A stretch of DNA of 64,000 nucleotides from DATGUP01 sp035301265 (GTDB lineage Bacteria > Bacillota > Bacilli > Bacillales > Amphibacillaceae): contig DATGUP010000001.1 of the NCBI GenBank assembly GCA_035301265.1, positions 14,230 through 78,229 of the forward strand, written 5' to 3'. The stretch's first letter is position 1, and every line of letters begins with the position of its first letter. The translations under genes and the position numbers were made by a program. Shown in pieces: positions 52,294 to 61,322 of this stretch. The notes under the pieces were generated by a model, which did not search any database, had not been told where the DNA came from, and saw only the letters and a program-made list of their open reading frames with translations.

Positions 52294-52527
52294 TTATTGT
52301 GAAATGGCAACCAATGTCCTAAAAAGCTCCCATTCATTCACAACATATTCACCGTAACGATTCAAATTGATAATTGGCCTTCCCGAAATACCATCAATCT
52401 TTGCTTTCACATGTATACCTCTGTCAACTTTCGTCGAGCTATCATCCAATCGTTTATGGTCTGTAGGTATGCTATTTCTTATAAATATTCTATAATAAGG
52501 AGGAGATACATATCCTTCAAGACAGCG
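52294..52527 (-). pseudogene. fragment of an unidentified gene (C-terminal end)
   Basis: The minus strand is open for about 77 codons with protein-like composition: LEGYVSPPYYRIFIRN, then AKIDGISGRPIINLNRYGEY and VVNEWELFRTLVAISQ before the stop. No start codon with a ribosome site precedes it, and a stop lies in frame just upstream. I cannot name the family. It is probably the tail of a lost gene. The rest of the 51834-52564 gap is empty except for the sortase ribosome site. Confidence 0.35.
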
Positions 52528-52564
52528 TCATTGAACAACCGAAAGCAATGTAGAGGTGAATCAT

Positions 52565-53155
52565 ATGCTGCGATTTTTATCCATTTTTCTAATCCTTGCA
52601 GGCGGGATTATTCTATCCTATGGCGGTTTTCAATTATACAACTCTAAAGCTCAAGAAAGCGAACGGCTTGATGAGGCGAGCGAGATGGTTTCCGATCAAG
52701 TTATTAAAGAAACACCCGATGTGAAAGCATATGATTATGATGCGATTCAAGAAGGAGATACCATTGGGATTCTTTACATCCCGCGCCTCGACCGTGAAAT
52801 TCCCATTATTGAGGGTACCGACGAGGAGGAGTTGGCTCAAGGCGTCGGGCATTATGCGGGAACAGGGTTTCCGGGTGAAAATAGACAAATTTTGCTATCC
52901 GGTCATCGCGACACAGTATTTCGCCAGTTTGGAGAATTAGAAGACGGCGACGAATTTCATGTCAAAATGGAACACGGAACATTTATATATGAAATAAGAG
53001 GATCCGAAACACAAATTGTCCCGGCTGATGACACAACGGTCATTGATCCGAATCGAAAAGATGAAGTTCTGACCGTATCAACGTGCTATCCATTTTCCTA
53101 TATCGGCAATGCACCCGAACGGTATGTGCTGCACGCCTATCCGATAATTGAATAG
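52565..53155 (+). CDS. class D sortase
   Basis: 196 residues: N-terminal membrane anchor (3-25), then the sortase barrel with catalytic His114 (LSGHRDTVF), Cys174 (TVSTCYPF) and Arg186 (APERYVLHA). Class D sortases attach proteins with LPxTA-like signals to the wall. No protein with a sorting signal is encoded in the window, so its substrate lies elsewhere. The start at 52565 follows AGAGGTGA. Confidence 0.93.
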   Translation: MLRFLSIFLILAGGIILSYGGFQLYNSKAQESERLDEASEMVSDQVIKETPDVKAYDYDAIQEGDTIGILYIPRLDREIPIIEGTDEEELAQGVGHYAGTGFPGENRQILLSGHRDTVFRQFGELEDGDEFHVKMEHGTFIYEIRGSETQIVPADDTTVIDPNRKDEVLTVSTCYPFSYIGNAPERYVLHAYPIIE

Positions 53156-53834
53156 CGTCGCGCATGTTTACCAGTTAGTATGGTGATAAATGGGAAAGGG
53201 CTGTCAGAAACAGACCGGCGCTAACGTTATCCAGTCCATGATAAGCTTAAATAATGCCGCCTCATATTTGACGAATGCTTCATTTTTATACTTATAACTG
53301 CAAAGATTTGCCTGAATGGAGAAACCGTTTTTCCCACATCACTTTATACATATCCGTATCATCGATTCATGTCAGATTAAAGTTGGCCTCCAAAATCCCA
53401 ACCTTATAAAACGACGGCTGAAACGCGACGGATTGACAAGAGTTTTATCAAGGCATCCATGATACAAAAAGGCACCACAAAGCTCAAAATGTATCACAAT
53501 CCTTTCTTACCATGTCCATCAGGCGATCTGACTTTGTGCAGCCGGATGCATCATTTTAATATTCATCGCAACTCGCGCCACAATTGACAAAATCGTATGG
53601 CGCCTTATTTGACATTCATGTCTCTTATGCATTTTTTGGATAAGCCACCATGAGCCTAAGAATACTTGAAATATATAGCCTGTGCTTTCTTGGCACATAC
53701 CGCATCCATCGCATCCCCTTTTTCATGTCGGCTATCATCTTATTATTTGTCACCAATATATTCATGATGGTCCTGACATATGCCAATCGACAGACGCCCC
53801 TCTCTTAGAGAGCAGGTTTCATACGTGAACAGCG
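53156..53834. other. long non-coding stretch, probably decayed sequence
   Basis: 680 bases with many stops in all frames. On the minus strand around 53640-53760 a short frame reads MKKGMRWMRYVPRKHRLYIS, which faintly recalls the start of an ABC exporter subunit; such genes often follow a MarR gene. This is too weak to call a gene. Confidence 0.3.
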
Positions 53835-54266
53835 TCACTGTTTCTCAAGCAGTGCTTGCAGCTTTTGCAGTACTGATAACATATTTGCCAATTCCGCAGG
53901 GGATAAATGGGCTTGATATTTTTCAGCAACGTGTTGACGAAAGATGTCCATTTTCTCTTTATAGAGTCGGCCTTTGTCATCTAATTCAATAGAAATGGTG
54001 CGCTTATCTTCTGCATGCGGCTTGCGCATGATATAGCCTTCCTTTTCAAGTTTTGCCAGCTGTTGACTGACAGCACTTTTTGTAATGTTCATTTTCTCGG
54101 CCAATTCAGTAGGTGAAGAAGACGGGTGGCGAATAATCAATGTCAATAAGACATGCTGCTGGTTGTTTAATGTGACACTCATATAAGCTCTTTCGGTTTG
54201 TTCTAGAAGCATCCAAATATCCTCAATCGTTTGATTAATTTGCTCGGCTATATTATTATTTGTCAT
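53835..54266 (-). CDS. MarR-family transcriptional regulator
   Basis: 143 residues with the winged helix-turn-helix (SPTELAEKMNITKSAVSQQL) and wing (KPHAEDKRTISIELDDKGR). MarR proteins repress export or stress genes and are often released by phenolic compounds or oxidation. It overlaps the upstream small membrane protein gene by 11 bases, so both are under the promoter-operator at 54563-54604, suggesting autorepression. Confidence 0.92.
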   Translation of the reverse strand: MTNNNIAEQINQTIEDIWMLLEQTERAYMSVTLNNQQHVLLTLIIRHPSSSPTELAEKMNITKSAVSQQLAKLEKEGYIMRKPHAEDKRTISIELDDKGRLYKEKMDIFRQHVAEKYQAHLSPAELANMLSVLQKLQALLEKQ

Positions 54267-54531
54267 CTGTTTTTCGCTCCCTGTTTCTCCGCCAATTTTT
54301 CGGGTTTAAATAACGTTTATACCGTGCAACGACTTCCTTTCCAACGAATACCGCTCCTAACCAAAAAAAGATCTCGCCGATGATGGTGCTTCCTGTTACA
54401 ACTCCCGTTTTGATCGCCAATGAAAATGGGGTAAAAGGCGCGATCGCAACAATCACCCAACATAAAACCGCAAGCAGCAAAAGAACCATGCCTAGTTTAT
54501 ATAAAAATGACTTTGTTTGTTTCTTTTCCAT
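54256..54531 (-). CDS. small membrane protein co-transcribed with marR
   Basis: 91 residues with two hydrophobic helices (LGMVLLLLAVLCWVIVAIAP, IIGEIFFWLGAVFVG) and a basic C-terminus. It resembles a small transporter-accessory protein found beside drug-efflux genes, but the family is not firmly recognised. The ATG at 54531 is preceded by GAGATGGTG. Confidence 0.7.
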   Translation of the reverse strand: MEKKQTKSFLYKLGMVLLLLAVLCWVIVAIAPFTPFSLAIKTGVVTGSTIIGEIFFWLGAVFVGKEVVARYKRYLNPKNWRRNRERKTDDK

Positions 54532-54562
54532 CAACACCATCTCTTTTATAATAATAATTTAG

Positions 54563-54604
54563 TTTAGTTAACTAAATTATAGACAGATAATAGACAAAGA
54601 GCAA
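54563..54604 (-). promoter_or_regulatory. promoter and palindromic MarR operator
   Basis: On the minus strand TTGCTC (54599-54604), 17 bases and TATAAT (54576-54581) form a promoter. The perfect 14-bp palindrome TTTAGTTAACTAAA (54563-54576) begins at the last base of the -10. TAGTTAACTA-type palindromes are typical MarR sites, so MarR should block its own transcription. Confidence 0.82.
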
Positions 54605-54654
54605 GGATCATTCATCACTTCCTAAATCGTTTTAAAGATATATCATTCTGTTCG

Positions 54655-54698
54655 AAAAAAATAGTTTTGATTATACAAAACGCATAATCAAAACTATT
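54655..54698 (-). terminator. terminator of the serine dehydratase operon
   Basis: ATAGTTTTGATTAT and ATAATCAAAACTAT form a 14-bp perfect stem, and on the minus strand TTTTTTT follows. It lies about 40 bases after the sdaAA stop. Confidence 0.9.
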
Positions 54699-54737
54699 TC
54701 TCTAGTCTCTATATTCAATGCAAACAACCCACTTTTT

Positions 54738-55637
54738 TTAACTGCTTTGTTCGTTTGGCACCTTGGATCCAAATATTTTTTCTTTCAATAATTGTCCTGT
54801 CGGCGTTGCTGCCAGGCCCCCTTCGCCGGTTTCTCTCAGAGAGGCGGGCATGTTTCTTCCGATTCGATACATCGCGCCGATGACTTCATCACACGGAATG
54901 CGGCTTTCTACACCAGCCAGCGCCATGTCAGCGGAGACGATAGCGAGCGATGCACCGCCGGCATTGCGTTTCACACAAGGTACTTCCACAAGCCCTGCGA
55001 CAGGATCACAGACAAGACCGAGCATGTTTTTGAGTGTCATCGCGAAACCTTCTGCCGATTGTTGGGCAGTCCCTCCTGCCATTTCGACGATCGCCGCCGA
55101 TGCCATGGCAGCTGCTGAGCCAACTTCTGCCTGACACCCTCCTGCAGCCCCGGAAATGTAAGCATTATTGGCAACAACCATCCCGAATGCGCCTGCGGTA
55201 AATAAATAGCGAACCATCTGTTCACGGGTTGGCTTCAGTTGATTTTTAACCGCAAATAATGTCCCGGGGACAACGCCCGCACTCCCAGCTGTTGGGGTAG
55301 CGCAAATTGTTCCCATGGCTGCGTTAACTTCATTGGTTCCCATCGCTTTACTAACGGCATCGAGCAAAAGATGACCGGATAGCGGTGTATTCGTTTGCAT
55401 ATATTCTTGAATGCGTACGGCATCTTCTCCTGTTAATCCCGTCACAGACGTAACGCCTTGTAAACTATCGTGGATTGCTTTTTCCATCACGTCTAAATTC
55501 TGTTCCATCGCTTGAAAAACTTCTTCGCGTGTTTTCTCTTTTCTCTCTACCTCTTGACGGATCATAACTTCTGAAATCAATATTTTTTCTCTCTCAGCGA
55601 CCTCCACTAATTCAGCTACTGTGCGGAACATAGGCAT
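54738..55637 (-). CDS. sdaAA: L-serine dehydratase, iron-sulfur-dependent, alpha chain
   Basis: 299 residues. Cysteines for the 4Fe-4S cluster lie in CATPTAGSAGVVPG, GGCQAEVGSAAAM and CDPVAGLVEVPCVKRN. With the beta chain it turns L-serine into pyruvate and ammonia in the cytosol. It lies 11 bases after sdaAB and is the last gene of the operon. Confidence 0.95.
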   Translation of the reverse strand: MPMFRTVAELVEVAEREKILISEVMIRQEVERKEKTREEVFQAMEQNLDVMEKAIHDSLQGVTSVTGLTGEDAVRIQEYMQTNTPLSGHLLLDAVSKAMGTNEVNAAMGTICATPTAGSAGVVPGTLFAVKNQLKPTREQMVRYLFTAGAFGMVVANNAYISGAAGGCQAEVGSAAAMASAAIVEMAGGTAQQSAEGFAMTLKNMLGLVCDPVAGLVEVPCVKRNAGGASLAIVSADMALAGVESRIPCDEVIGAMYRIGRNMPASLRETGEGGLAATPTGQLLKEKIFGSKVPNEQSS

Positions 55638-55648
55638 TCTCCTTTCGC

Positions 55649-56311
55649 TTAACCGATCATTCTTGAAACGTGTGTAATGTTTTTGGCTTCCATCAATTCT
55701 TTAATAATGACATCCTCGACGTTTTGATCTGTTTCGATAACCATTAAGGCGTCTTTCCCGACATCTTTTCGGTTCACTTCCATGTGCCCTATATTGATTT
55801 TATGTTTGGCTAAAATAGATGTCACCGAAGCAATCGCTCCGAAACGGTCATTGTGCATAACAAATAGCGCAGGGTGATGGCCGGATAAGCGCAGTTGAAA
55901 ACCGTTTAATTCCGTGATTTCAATTTTTCCGCCGCCGATGGAAACACCGACCAACTCGACTTGGTCCTCAGCATTTCCAATCCTCAAGCGAACGGTATTC
56001 GGATGATCTACCGCGGCTGTATTTTCAATAAATGTAACGTCCAATCCGCGGTCTTTAGCTATTTTAAGTGCCTTTTTCATCCGCGGATCATCAGTGGCAA
56101 AACCTAATAATCCACCTACCAATGCAAAATCTGTTCCATGGCCTTTATACGTTTTAGCAAAAGATTCATATAGATGAATCTTGGCCCACTGCGGCTGACC
56201 GTGCAATAGATTCCGTGCAGCTTGACCGATGCGTGCAGCCCCTGCCGTATGAGAACTCGATGGCCCGACCATCACCGGGCCGATAATATCAAAGACAGAG
56301 TTAAAACTCAT
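55649..56311 (-). CDS. sdaAB: L-serine dehydratase, iron-sulfur-dependent, beta chain
   Basis: 220 residues: the SDH_beta part (FDIIGPVMVGPSSSHTAGAA) followed by a C-terminal ACT domain (about 145-220, FGAIASVTSILAKHKINIGH). The ACT domain may sense serine. It is the partner of the alpha chain next to it. Confidence 0.95.
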   Translation of the reverse strand: MSFNSVFDIIGPVMVGPSSSHTAGAARIGQAARNLLHGQPQWAKIHLYESFAKTYKGHGTDFALVGGLLGFATDDPRMKKALKIAKDRGLDVTFIENTAAVDHPNTVRLRIGNAEDQVELVGVSIGGGKIEITELNGFQLRLSGHHPALFVMHNDRFGAIASVTSILAKHKINIGHMEVNRKDVGKDALMVIETDQNVEDVIIKELMEAKNITHVSRMIG

Positions 56312-56391
56312 TTATACCACCGCCTTATGTTTTTCTTAGTCATTATCTTTTGTTTCGTAACATAAGATTCCACCTGTTTCGATCGTTTAAC

Positions 56392-57480
56392 CTATGCCTT
56401 TCCTTCTCCGGCTAGTTGTGATGAAACATGGGACGTATCATCATGATTAATGCGTTGTTTCTGATCCATCGAAGCGAGTTCGTTAACCCGACGTATTTTA
56501 AAGTTTTTAAATAGAATCGAGCCTATAAATCCCCAACCTGCGCTGGCAACCGCACACGCTAAGGCGATCATGGTTACTTTCAACGGATCATTGAAACCAT
56601 ACATGACGGCAAATCCAGCGATGGGCGTTGCTGTTCCTGTTGCCCCGTTAACAAGGCCGGATAAAGCAATAATAACGCCGGATGTGGCACCGCCAAGGAA
56701 GTTTGTCACATAAATCGGAATCGGGTTGGCTGAAATAATATCGACTTGAGATAATGGTTCAATCGCAACTGAAATCGTCGTTTTCCGGTCCCCAAACTTC
56801 ATTCTATGAAACAAAACAAAATTCATAAAAGACGAACCGAAAACGGCTAAAGCCCCAATAGCCATCGGTACACCTGTTAAACCGAGCATAGCGGTCAATG
56901 CCATAGAACTTAATGGAGCTGTGGCGACAACAGTAATGACACCGCCGAGAATAATTCCCATCACAACCGGATTTGCGTCGGTTGTTTCCGTAATAATGCC
57001 GCCGATATTCAATAAGGTTGCATCGACTAATGGATCAGATAAAACAGCGAGCAACCGGGCGAGCGGTGTGGCAACGACAATGATAACAATTAAATCAAGT
57101 CCATCAGGCACTTTAGTTTCCAATTTTTTCACTATAAAAGACATGAGATAACCAGCGACAAAACCCGGAAGCATTCCTAATCCAGCACAAGCGACCCCCA
57201 TCATTAACGCATAGACAGGCGATACCCCCATCGCCAGAGCAACGAGAGAAGCTGCCGCAACACCTCCCATACTGCCAGCTGCATCACCGACATCGCCTAA
57301 AAATTCAATATGTAATAGATCCCCGCCTACAAAGCGTTGGAAAGCTTCGACTAAAAAAGTTGCAATCGCTGCAGCCGCCAAGGATCCCATCGCTTTCATA
57401 CCCCTAGGCGCTTTATAACTAAATAACGTAAAACATGCGAGCACGACAAATAGTAAAATAATTCCTTTAACGATCCCCAT
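56392..57480 (-). CDS. PTS EIIC-like (PfoR-type) membrane transporter, putative serine uptake
   Basis: 362 residues with about ten helices, rich in Gly and Ala, of the family annotated as PTS transporter subunit IIC/PfoR. Notable parts are GDVGDAAGSMGGVAAASLVA and NPIPIYVTNFLGGATSGVI. No EIIA or EIIB domain is attached or nearby, so true PTS transport is doubtful. Its place between a regulator and the serine dehydratase genes suggests that it brings in serine or a related compound. The C-terminus (about 325-362) is polar. Confidence 0.7.
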   Translation of the reverse strand: MGIVKGIILLFVVLACFTLFSYKAPRGMKAMGSLAAAAIATFLVEAFQRFVGGDLLHIEFLGDVGDAAGSMGGVAAASLVALAMGVSPVYALMMGVACAGLGMLPGFVAGYLMSFIVKKLETKVPDGLDLIVIIVVATPLARLLAVLSDPLVDATLLNIGGIITETTDANPVVMGIILGGVITVVATAPLSSMALTAMLGLTGVPMAIGALAVFGSSFMNFVLFHRMKFGDRKTTISVAIEPLSQVDIISANPIPIYVTNFLGGATSGVIIALSGLVNGATGTATPIAGFAVMYGFNDPLKVTMIALACAVASAGWGFIGSILFKNFKIRRVNELASMDQKQRINHDDTSHVSSQLAGEGKA

Positions 57481-57525
57481 GGCTGTCTTCCCCCTTTGTT
57501 GTTATGAACGCGTTTTCTGTTTTGG

Positions 57526-58194
57526 TTATTTCTCGTCTTGTTCGGTGAGATAGTCATGCATTGAACGGACTTTATTTAAATAATTGTATACGGTGAATTT
57601 GGAAACGCCCAGGACATGCGCGACATAATCAGTGGCGCCTTTAATAAGAAATGTTCCTTTTTTATCTAATTCACCAACACAAGCGATTTTTTCGTCCATC
57701 GTCATTTGTGCCGGTGCTTTTTTATATCGGAGCAGCACTTGATGCACCATATCGTGTGTAATTTCCTGAACCGAGTTATAAAAAGTTTCATCCAATTGTG
57801 TCTCCTTTTGAAAATCAATGAACGAGGCAATCGCATGATTCATTTCTAACAATAAGCTAATATCATAATTAATACAGAGTGCACCAATGATGTTGTTTGC
57901 TTCATCGCGTAAAAAGACCGTCGCCGATTTTAGAACATGCCCCTCTTTTGACTGCGTACGATAACTTGGAATATCTTTGATATCTTCTTGATTTTTTCTT
58001 AACTCATTTAAAACGAGGTCTGTAATCGGCGAGCCGATCTCGCGTTTGGTAACGTTTCCGGCGATGTGAATTAACGATCGCTGTAAATCCGCAAAGTCAT
58101 GAACGGCAACTTCGCATTTCGACCCAAACAAATGCGCAATCATATCGGCAATTCGAATGGCATGATCGAAAATTAATTGGTTTTTTCTTTCCAT
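57526..58194 (-). CDS. YheO-like PAS/helix-turn-helix transcriptional regulator
   Basis: 222 residues: the N-terminal YheO-type PAS domain (about 20-115, CEVAVHDFADLQRSLIHIAG, DEANNIIGALCINYDIS) and a C-terminal helix-turn-helix (TDYVAHVLGVSKFTVYNYLN). Relatives (DauR type) act on amino-acid catabolism. It heads the sda operon, 45 bases before the transporter gene, and probably responds to an amino acid such as serine. The ATG at 58194 seems better than a GTG three codons upstream. Confidence 0.85.
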   Translation of the reverse strand: MERKNQLIFDHAIRIADMIAHLFGSKCEVAVHDFADLQRSLIHIAGNVTKREIGSPITDLVLNELRKNQEDIKDIPSYRTQSKEGHVLKSATVFLRDEANNIIGALCINYDISLLLEMNHAIASFIDFQKETQLDETFYNSVQEITHDMVHQVLLRYKKAPAQMTMDEKIACVGELDKKGTFLIKGATDYVAHVLGVSKFTVYNYLNKVRSMHDYLTEQDEK

Positions 58195-58330
58195 CTCTCC
58201 CACCCCAATGTTATCGTTTTCAAACGATCTAATTTAACCATACCATATTTTTTCTATGTTTCAAACAAAATTTTAATCATTAAAATAAAATTTTAATAAA
58301 CACGAAGGCTTTACTTGACTAAACAATATT

Positions 58331-58365
58331 AAAAATACGTCTGAACCTATAAACGGATCAGACGT
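58331..58365 (-). terminator. probable terminator of the dus gene
   Basis: ACGTCTGA and TCAGACGT form a perfect eight-bp stem, followed on the minus strand by ATTTTTAAT. It lies about 300 bases after the stop at 58672; the 58195-58671 gap contains no gene. Confidence 0.7.
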
Positions 58366-58671
58366 TGTAATCAAAACATAATCGATTTTCGAAAACCTTT
58401 CGTTATTATATTCCAAAACGAGTAAAATCCTATTTTTCCAATATCATTGCGTTTGCACATATGAGGTGAAAAATATTGATCCTTCGCTTCTCATGCAGTG
58501 CTCTGGCATAATTCAGCACCTTTCGATTGTTAGTATATCAGTCTTTCAAGGCCGCTGCTTCCAAGGTTGTGCACAGATTTTTTCTGTATTATTGCTTCAA
58601 TAACAACGGCTGATATTTCCCTGGAATGACTACCCTCTCACATATAACCGAGTGGGCTATAATACTTCAGC

Positions 58672-59640
58672 TCATCCCATGTTTCGTCTAAATTGATCGA
58701 GCCATGCACGCACCTCATCGGTCGACTCGGTCATCATCAATTGTTTCCGTAACTCGCTCGCCCCTCGAAAGTCACGAACATATATCTTAAAGAAGCGGCG
58801 TAGTGGTTTGAATGGACGCGGCTCAAATTCTTCGGAGTATTTATCAAAAAGATCGAGATGCAATCGTAAAAGATCAAGTAATTCCTCCACGCGATGTTCT
58901 TTCGGCTCCTTTTCAAAAGCGAATGGATTTTTAAAAACACCGCGGCCAATCATAACACCATCAACACCATGCTTTTGAACAAGCTCCAAGCCCGTTTGCC
59001 GGTCGGGGATATCCCCGTTAATTGTCAAAAGCGTATCCGGTGCGACCTCATCCCGAAGTTTTTTAATCGCTGGAATCAGTTCCCAGTGTGCATCAACATT
59101 ACTCATTTCCTTTTTTGTGCGCAAATGGATGGAAAGATTCACGATATCTTGTTTTAATAAATGAGCAAGCCAGTCGCGCCATTCGTCTACATACGTGTAA
59201 CCGAGCCGGGTCTTCACACTGACGGGAAGTCCCCCTGCTTTAGCCGCTTGTATGATGTCGGCGGCCACTTCCGGACGGCGAATCAAACCGCATCCTTTCC
59301 CTTTTGGCGCTACATTCGGTGCTGGACAGCCCATATTGATATCCACACCGCTAAAGCCTTGTTTAGCCATATCGATACTCATTTGCCGGAAATATTCGGG
59401 CTTATCTCCCCATATATGAGCGACAATGGGCTGTTCATCGTCCGTAAACGTCAAGCGCCCGCGCACACTGTTTCTTCCCTCTGGATGACAATAGCTTTCC
59501 GTGTTTGTAAACTCTGTGAAAAACACATCGGGTCTTGCCGCTGCACTGATGACATGACGAAACACGACATCTGTTACATCTTCCATCGGTGCCAATATAA
59601 AAAACGGACGCGGTAACTCATGCCAAAAATGATTTATCAT
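58672..59640 (-). CDS. dus: tRNA-dihydrouridine synthase
   Basis: 322 residues, FMN TIM barrel. LAPMEDVTDVVFR opens the barrel, the catalytic Cys105 is in DINMGCPAPNVAPKGKGCGL, and VKTRLGYT, SIHLRTKK, NGDI and VMIGRGVFKNP follow. It reduces uridines in tRNA. The type (DusA/B/C-like) is not clear. It is monocistronic. Confidence 0.92.
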   Translation of the reverse strand: MINHFWHELPRPFFILAPMEDVTDVVFRHVISAAARPDVFFTEFTNTESYCHPEGRNSVRGRLTFTDDEQPIVAHIWGDKPEYFRQMSIDMAKQGFSGVDINMGCPAPNVAPKGKGCGLIRRPEVAADIIQAAKAGGLPVSVKTRLGYTYVDEWRDWLAHLLKQDIVNLSIHLRTKKEMSNVDAHWELIPAIKKLRDEVAPDTLLTINGDIPDRQTGLELVQKHGVDGVMIGRGVFKNPFAFEKEPKEHRVEELLDLLRLHLDLFDKYSEEFEPRPFKPLRRFFKIYVRDFRGASELRKQLMMTESTDEVRAWLDQFRRNMG

Positions 59641-59825
59641 GGGAAATTCAACCTTTCGTCAAAATCAAGTTAAAGTTTTTCCTTTATACTTATACCACGC
59701 CGAAACCCTTTTTATCAATGATCTGCTTTATGTGACAAGCTCTTGTTTTATTTAATTATCCGGCTGGGTGGTTTCCGTGAAACACTTAAGGAATATCTGT
59801 TGCTCAACACGCATTATTATCCATT

Positions 59826-60269
59826 TCATTGTATTACCACCTTCTTTAACCATTTCGCTGACAATGTTTCGGCATTTAACATCACCTCTGGCGTGCCCTC
59901 AAATATAACAGAACCGCCCTGTTTTCCTCCCCCGGGCCCTAATTCGATGATCCAGTCGCTCGCTGCAATAAAATCTAAATTGTGTTCGATGATGATAACA
60001 AAATGGTTAGGTTCATCTAAAATAACGACATCTGGATCACTAATTAAGGCAGTCGCAACACCTAATCTTTGTTTCATGCCAAGAGAGTATGATTTCACTT
60101 TATTATTTTGAACCATTTCCAACCCCGTTATTTTTATCATTTCATCCACCCTATTTGGATCAATATTAGAAGCGGTTGAAATAAGGGATAGATGTTGTCG
60201 TGCTGTAAGATTTTTATCTATTGCTGAAGGGTCAATTAATGTTCCAATTTTCTTAGTAGGTTCACTCAT
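59826..60269 (-). pseudogene. chimeric remnant: BcrA-type ABC ATPase joined to a UvrA-family C-terminus
   Basis: Residues 1-87 match the middle of bacitracin-type ABC ATPases, with the signature SYSLGMKQRLGVATALISDP and Walker B VVILDEPN, but Walker A is missing. Right after LDEPN the frame continues as VIIIEHNLDFIAASDWIIEL, then GPGGGKQGGSVIFEGTPEVM, which is the C-terminal end of UvrA-family ATPases. Both families share LDEP at this point, so the join looks like a deletion or recombination at the common Walker B. It cannot be a working ATPase. Confidence 0.8.
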
Positions 60270-60279
60270 TTCATTATAT

Positions 60280-60354
60280 TTATTGAATCGTTCTAATTGT
60301 AGTTCCAGATAATTTAGCCAATTCTTCTATCGAATACAACTTTTCTTTACGCAT
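60280..60354 (-). pseudogene. N-terminal remnant of a MerR-family regulator
   Basis: After AGGAAG the ATG at 60354 begins 24 codons, MRKEKLYSIEELAKLSGTTI then RTIQ and a stop. This is the start of a MerR helix-turn-helix. The wing and effector domain are gone. It directly precedes the broken ABC ATPase on the same strand. Confidence 0.7.
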
Positions 60355-60537
60355 CTTTGTACTTCCTAAATCAATTAAATCACATTACGTTACGTCATAT
60401 GAAAGAATAATGTATCAAAAAGTCCAAGAAAAGAATGCTAAAAGGATTTTTATTAACGGGGTTTTATTTGAACCTTATGTAAGGTTATGTTTATCGTGTA
60501 TTTAACAGAAATTAAAGTAGTGGAAAGGGAAGATATA

Positions 60538-61153
60538 ATGGAAAATATCATTGTTAAAACGCTCGTATACGACAAATAAGTTCGTTTATCCTTTTGTTAA
60601 TAACACGAAATTGATTATTGACATTATTTATCAATACAATAAAACCAAAGTTCGTAAAATGATATTAGGAAAGGCGATATCAGCAGTAAGTTTAATTACT
60701 GGAGATCAAAAAATAAGTTTTCAAATAACCATGAATAATCCAAAGTATAAAATCCTTTTGGATGCTGATGCGAATGGAAATGTATGGGGATTTCTTAATG
60801 ATGATTTATTGAATGTCTCATTAAAGAATGATGTGACAGTTGAAGGTCTAATTGGTTACGAGGGAAACATTCAAGTGATAAAAGGTACTTCCATGAATCA
60901 ATTTACGAGGATAGCAGACATGTCATGCCGAAATAATATGGATGACATTTCATATTATTTTATTCTACATGAGCTAACGAAAATGTTTCTAAAGGTAAAT
61001 GTTATATTAGCCAATGAGGATTTCCTTCAATTTAGAAATGCTGCTTATGCTCAACTCCTATCTGGTGTAGCACTTCCCCTTCTTGATGAAAAACGACAAA
61101 TCTTAAAAACAAATGCAGTGTTTGATAATCATATTCCGAATCCCTTTTGTTAA
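60538..61153 (+). pseudogene. Hsp33-like (HslO) gene, frameshifted and lacking the redox domain
   Basis: The ATG at 60538, preceded by AAAGGGA, encodes MENIIVKTLVYDK and then a stop. A second frame, shifted near 60574, continues with NKFVYPFVNNTKLIID, later ILGKAISAVSLITGDQKISF, LLDADANGNVWGFLND and YEGNIQVIKGTS. These align in order with Hsp33 (start, ALGR-type block, ADANAKGEVR block, GTLSVVKDLG block). The C-terminal zinc domain with CxC and CxxC is missing. The long frame might still be made from a TTG at 60551, but it has no site. Confidence 0.65.
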
Positions 61154-61322
61154 TGCAGAAAAAGTAAAAATATTATTACTTTCAGTTAGATAATAATATT
61201 TTTTAAAGATCCCTTGGATTTTAGTTATGATTTTAGTTTGTATTTTCTTGAGGATAAATAAAGAATTTTAACTGATCAGTGTAGTTTCATCAAAAATACT
61301 CTACTAATTTTTCTTCATCAAA

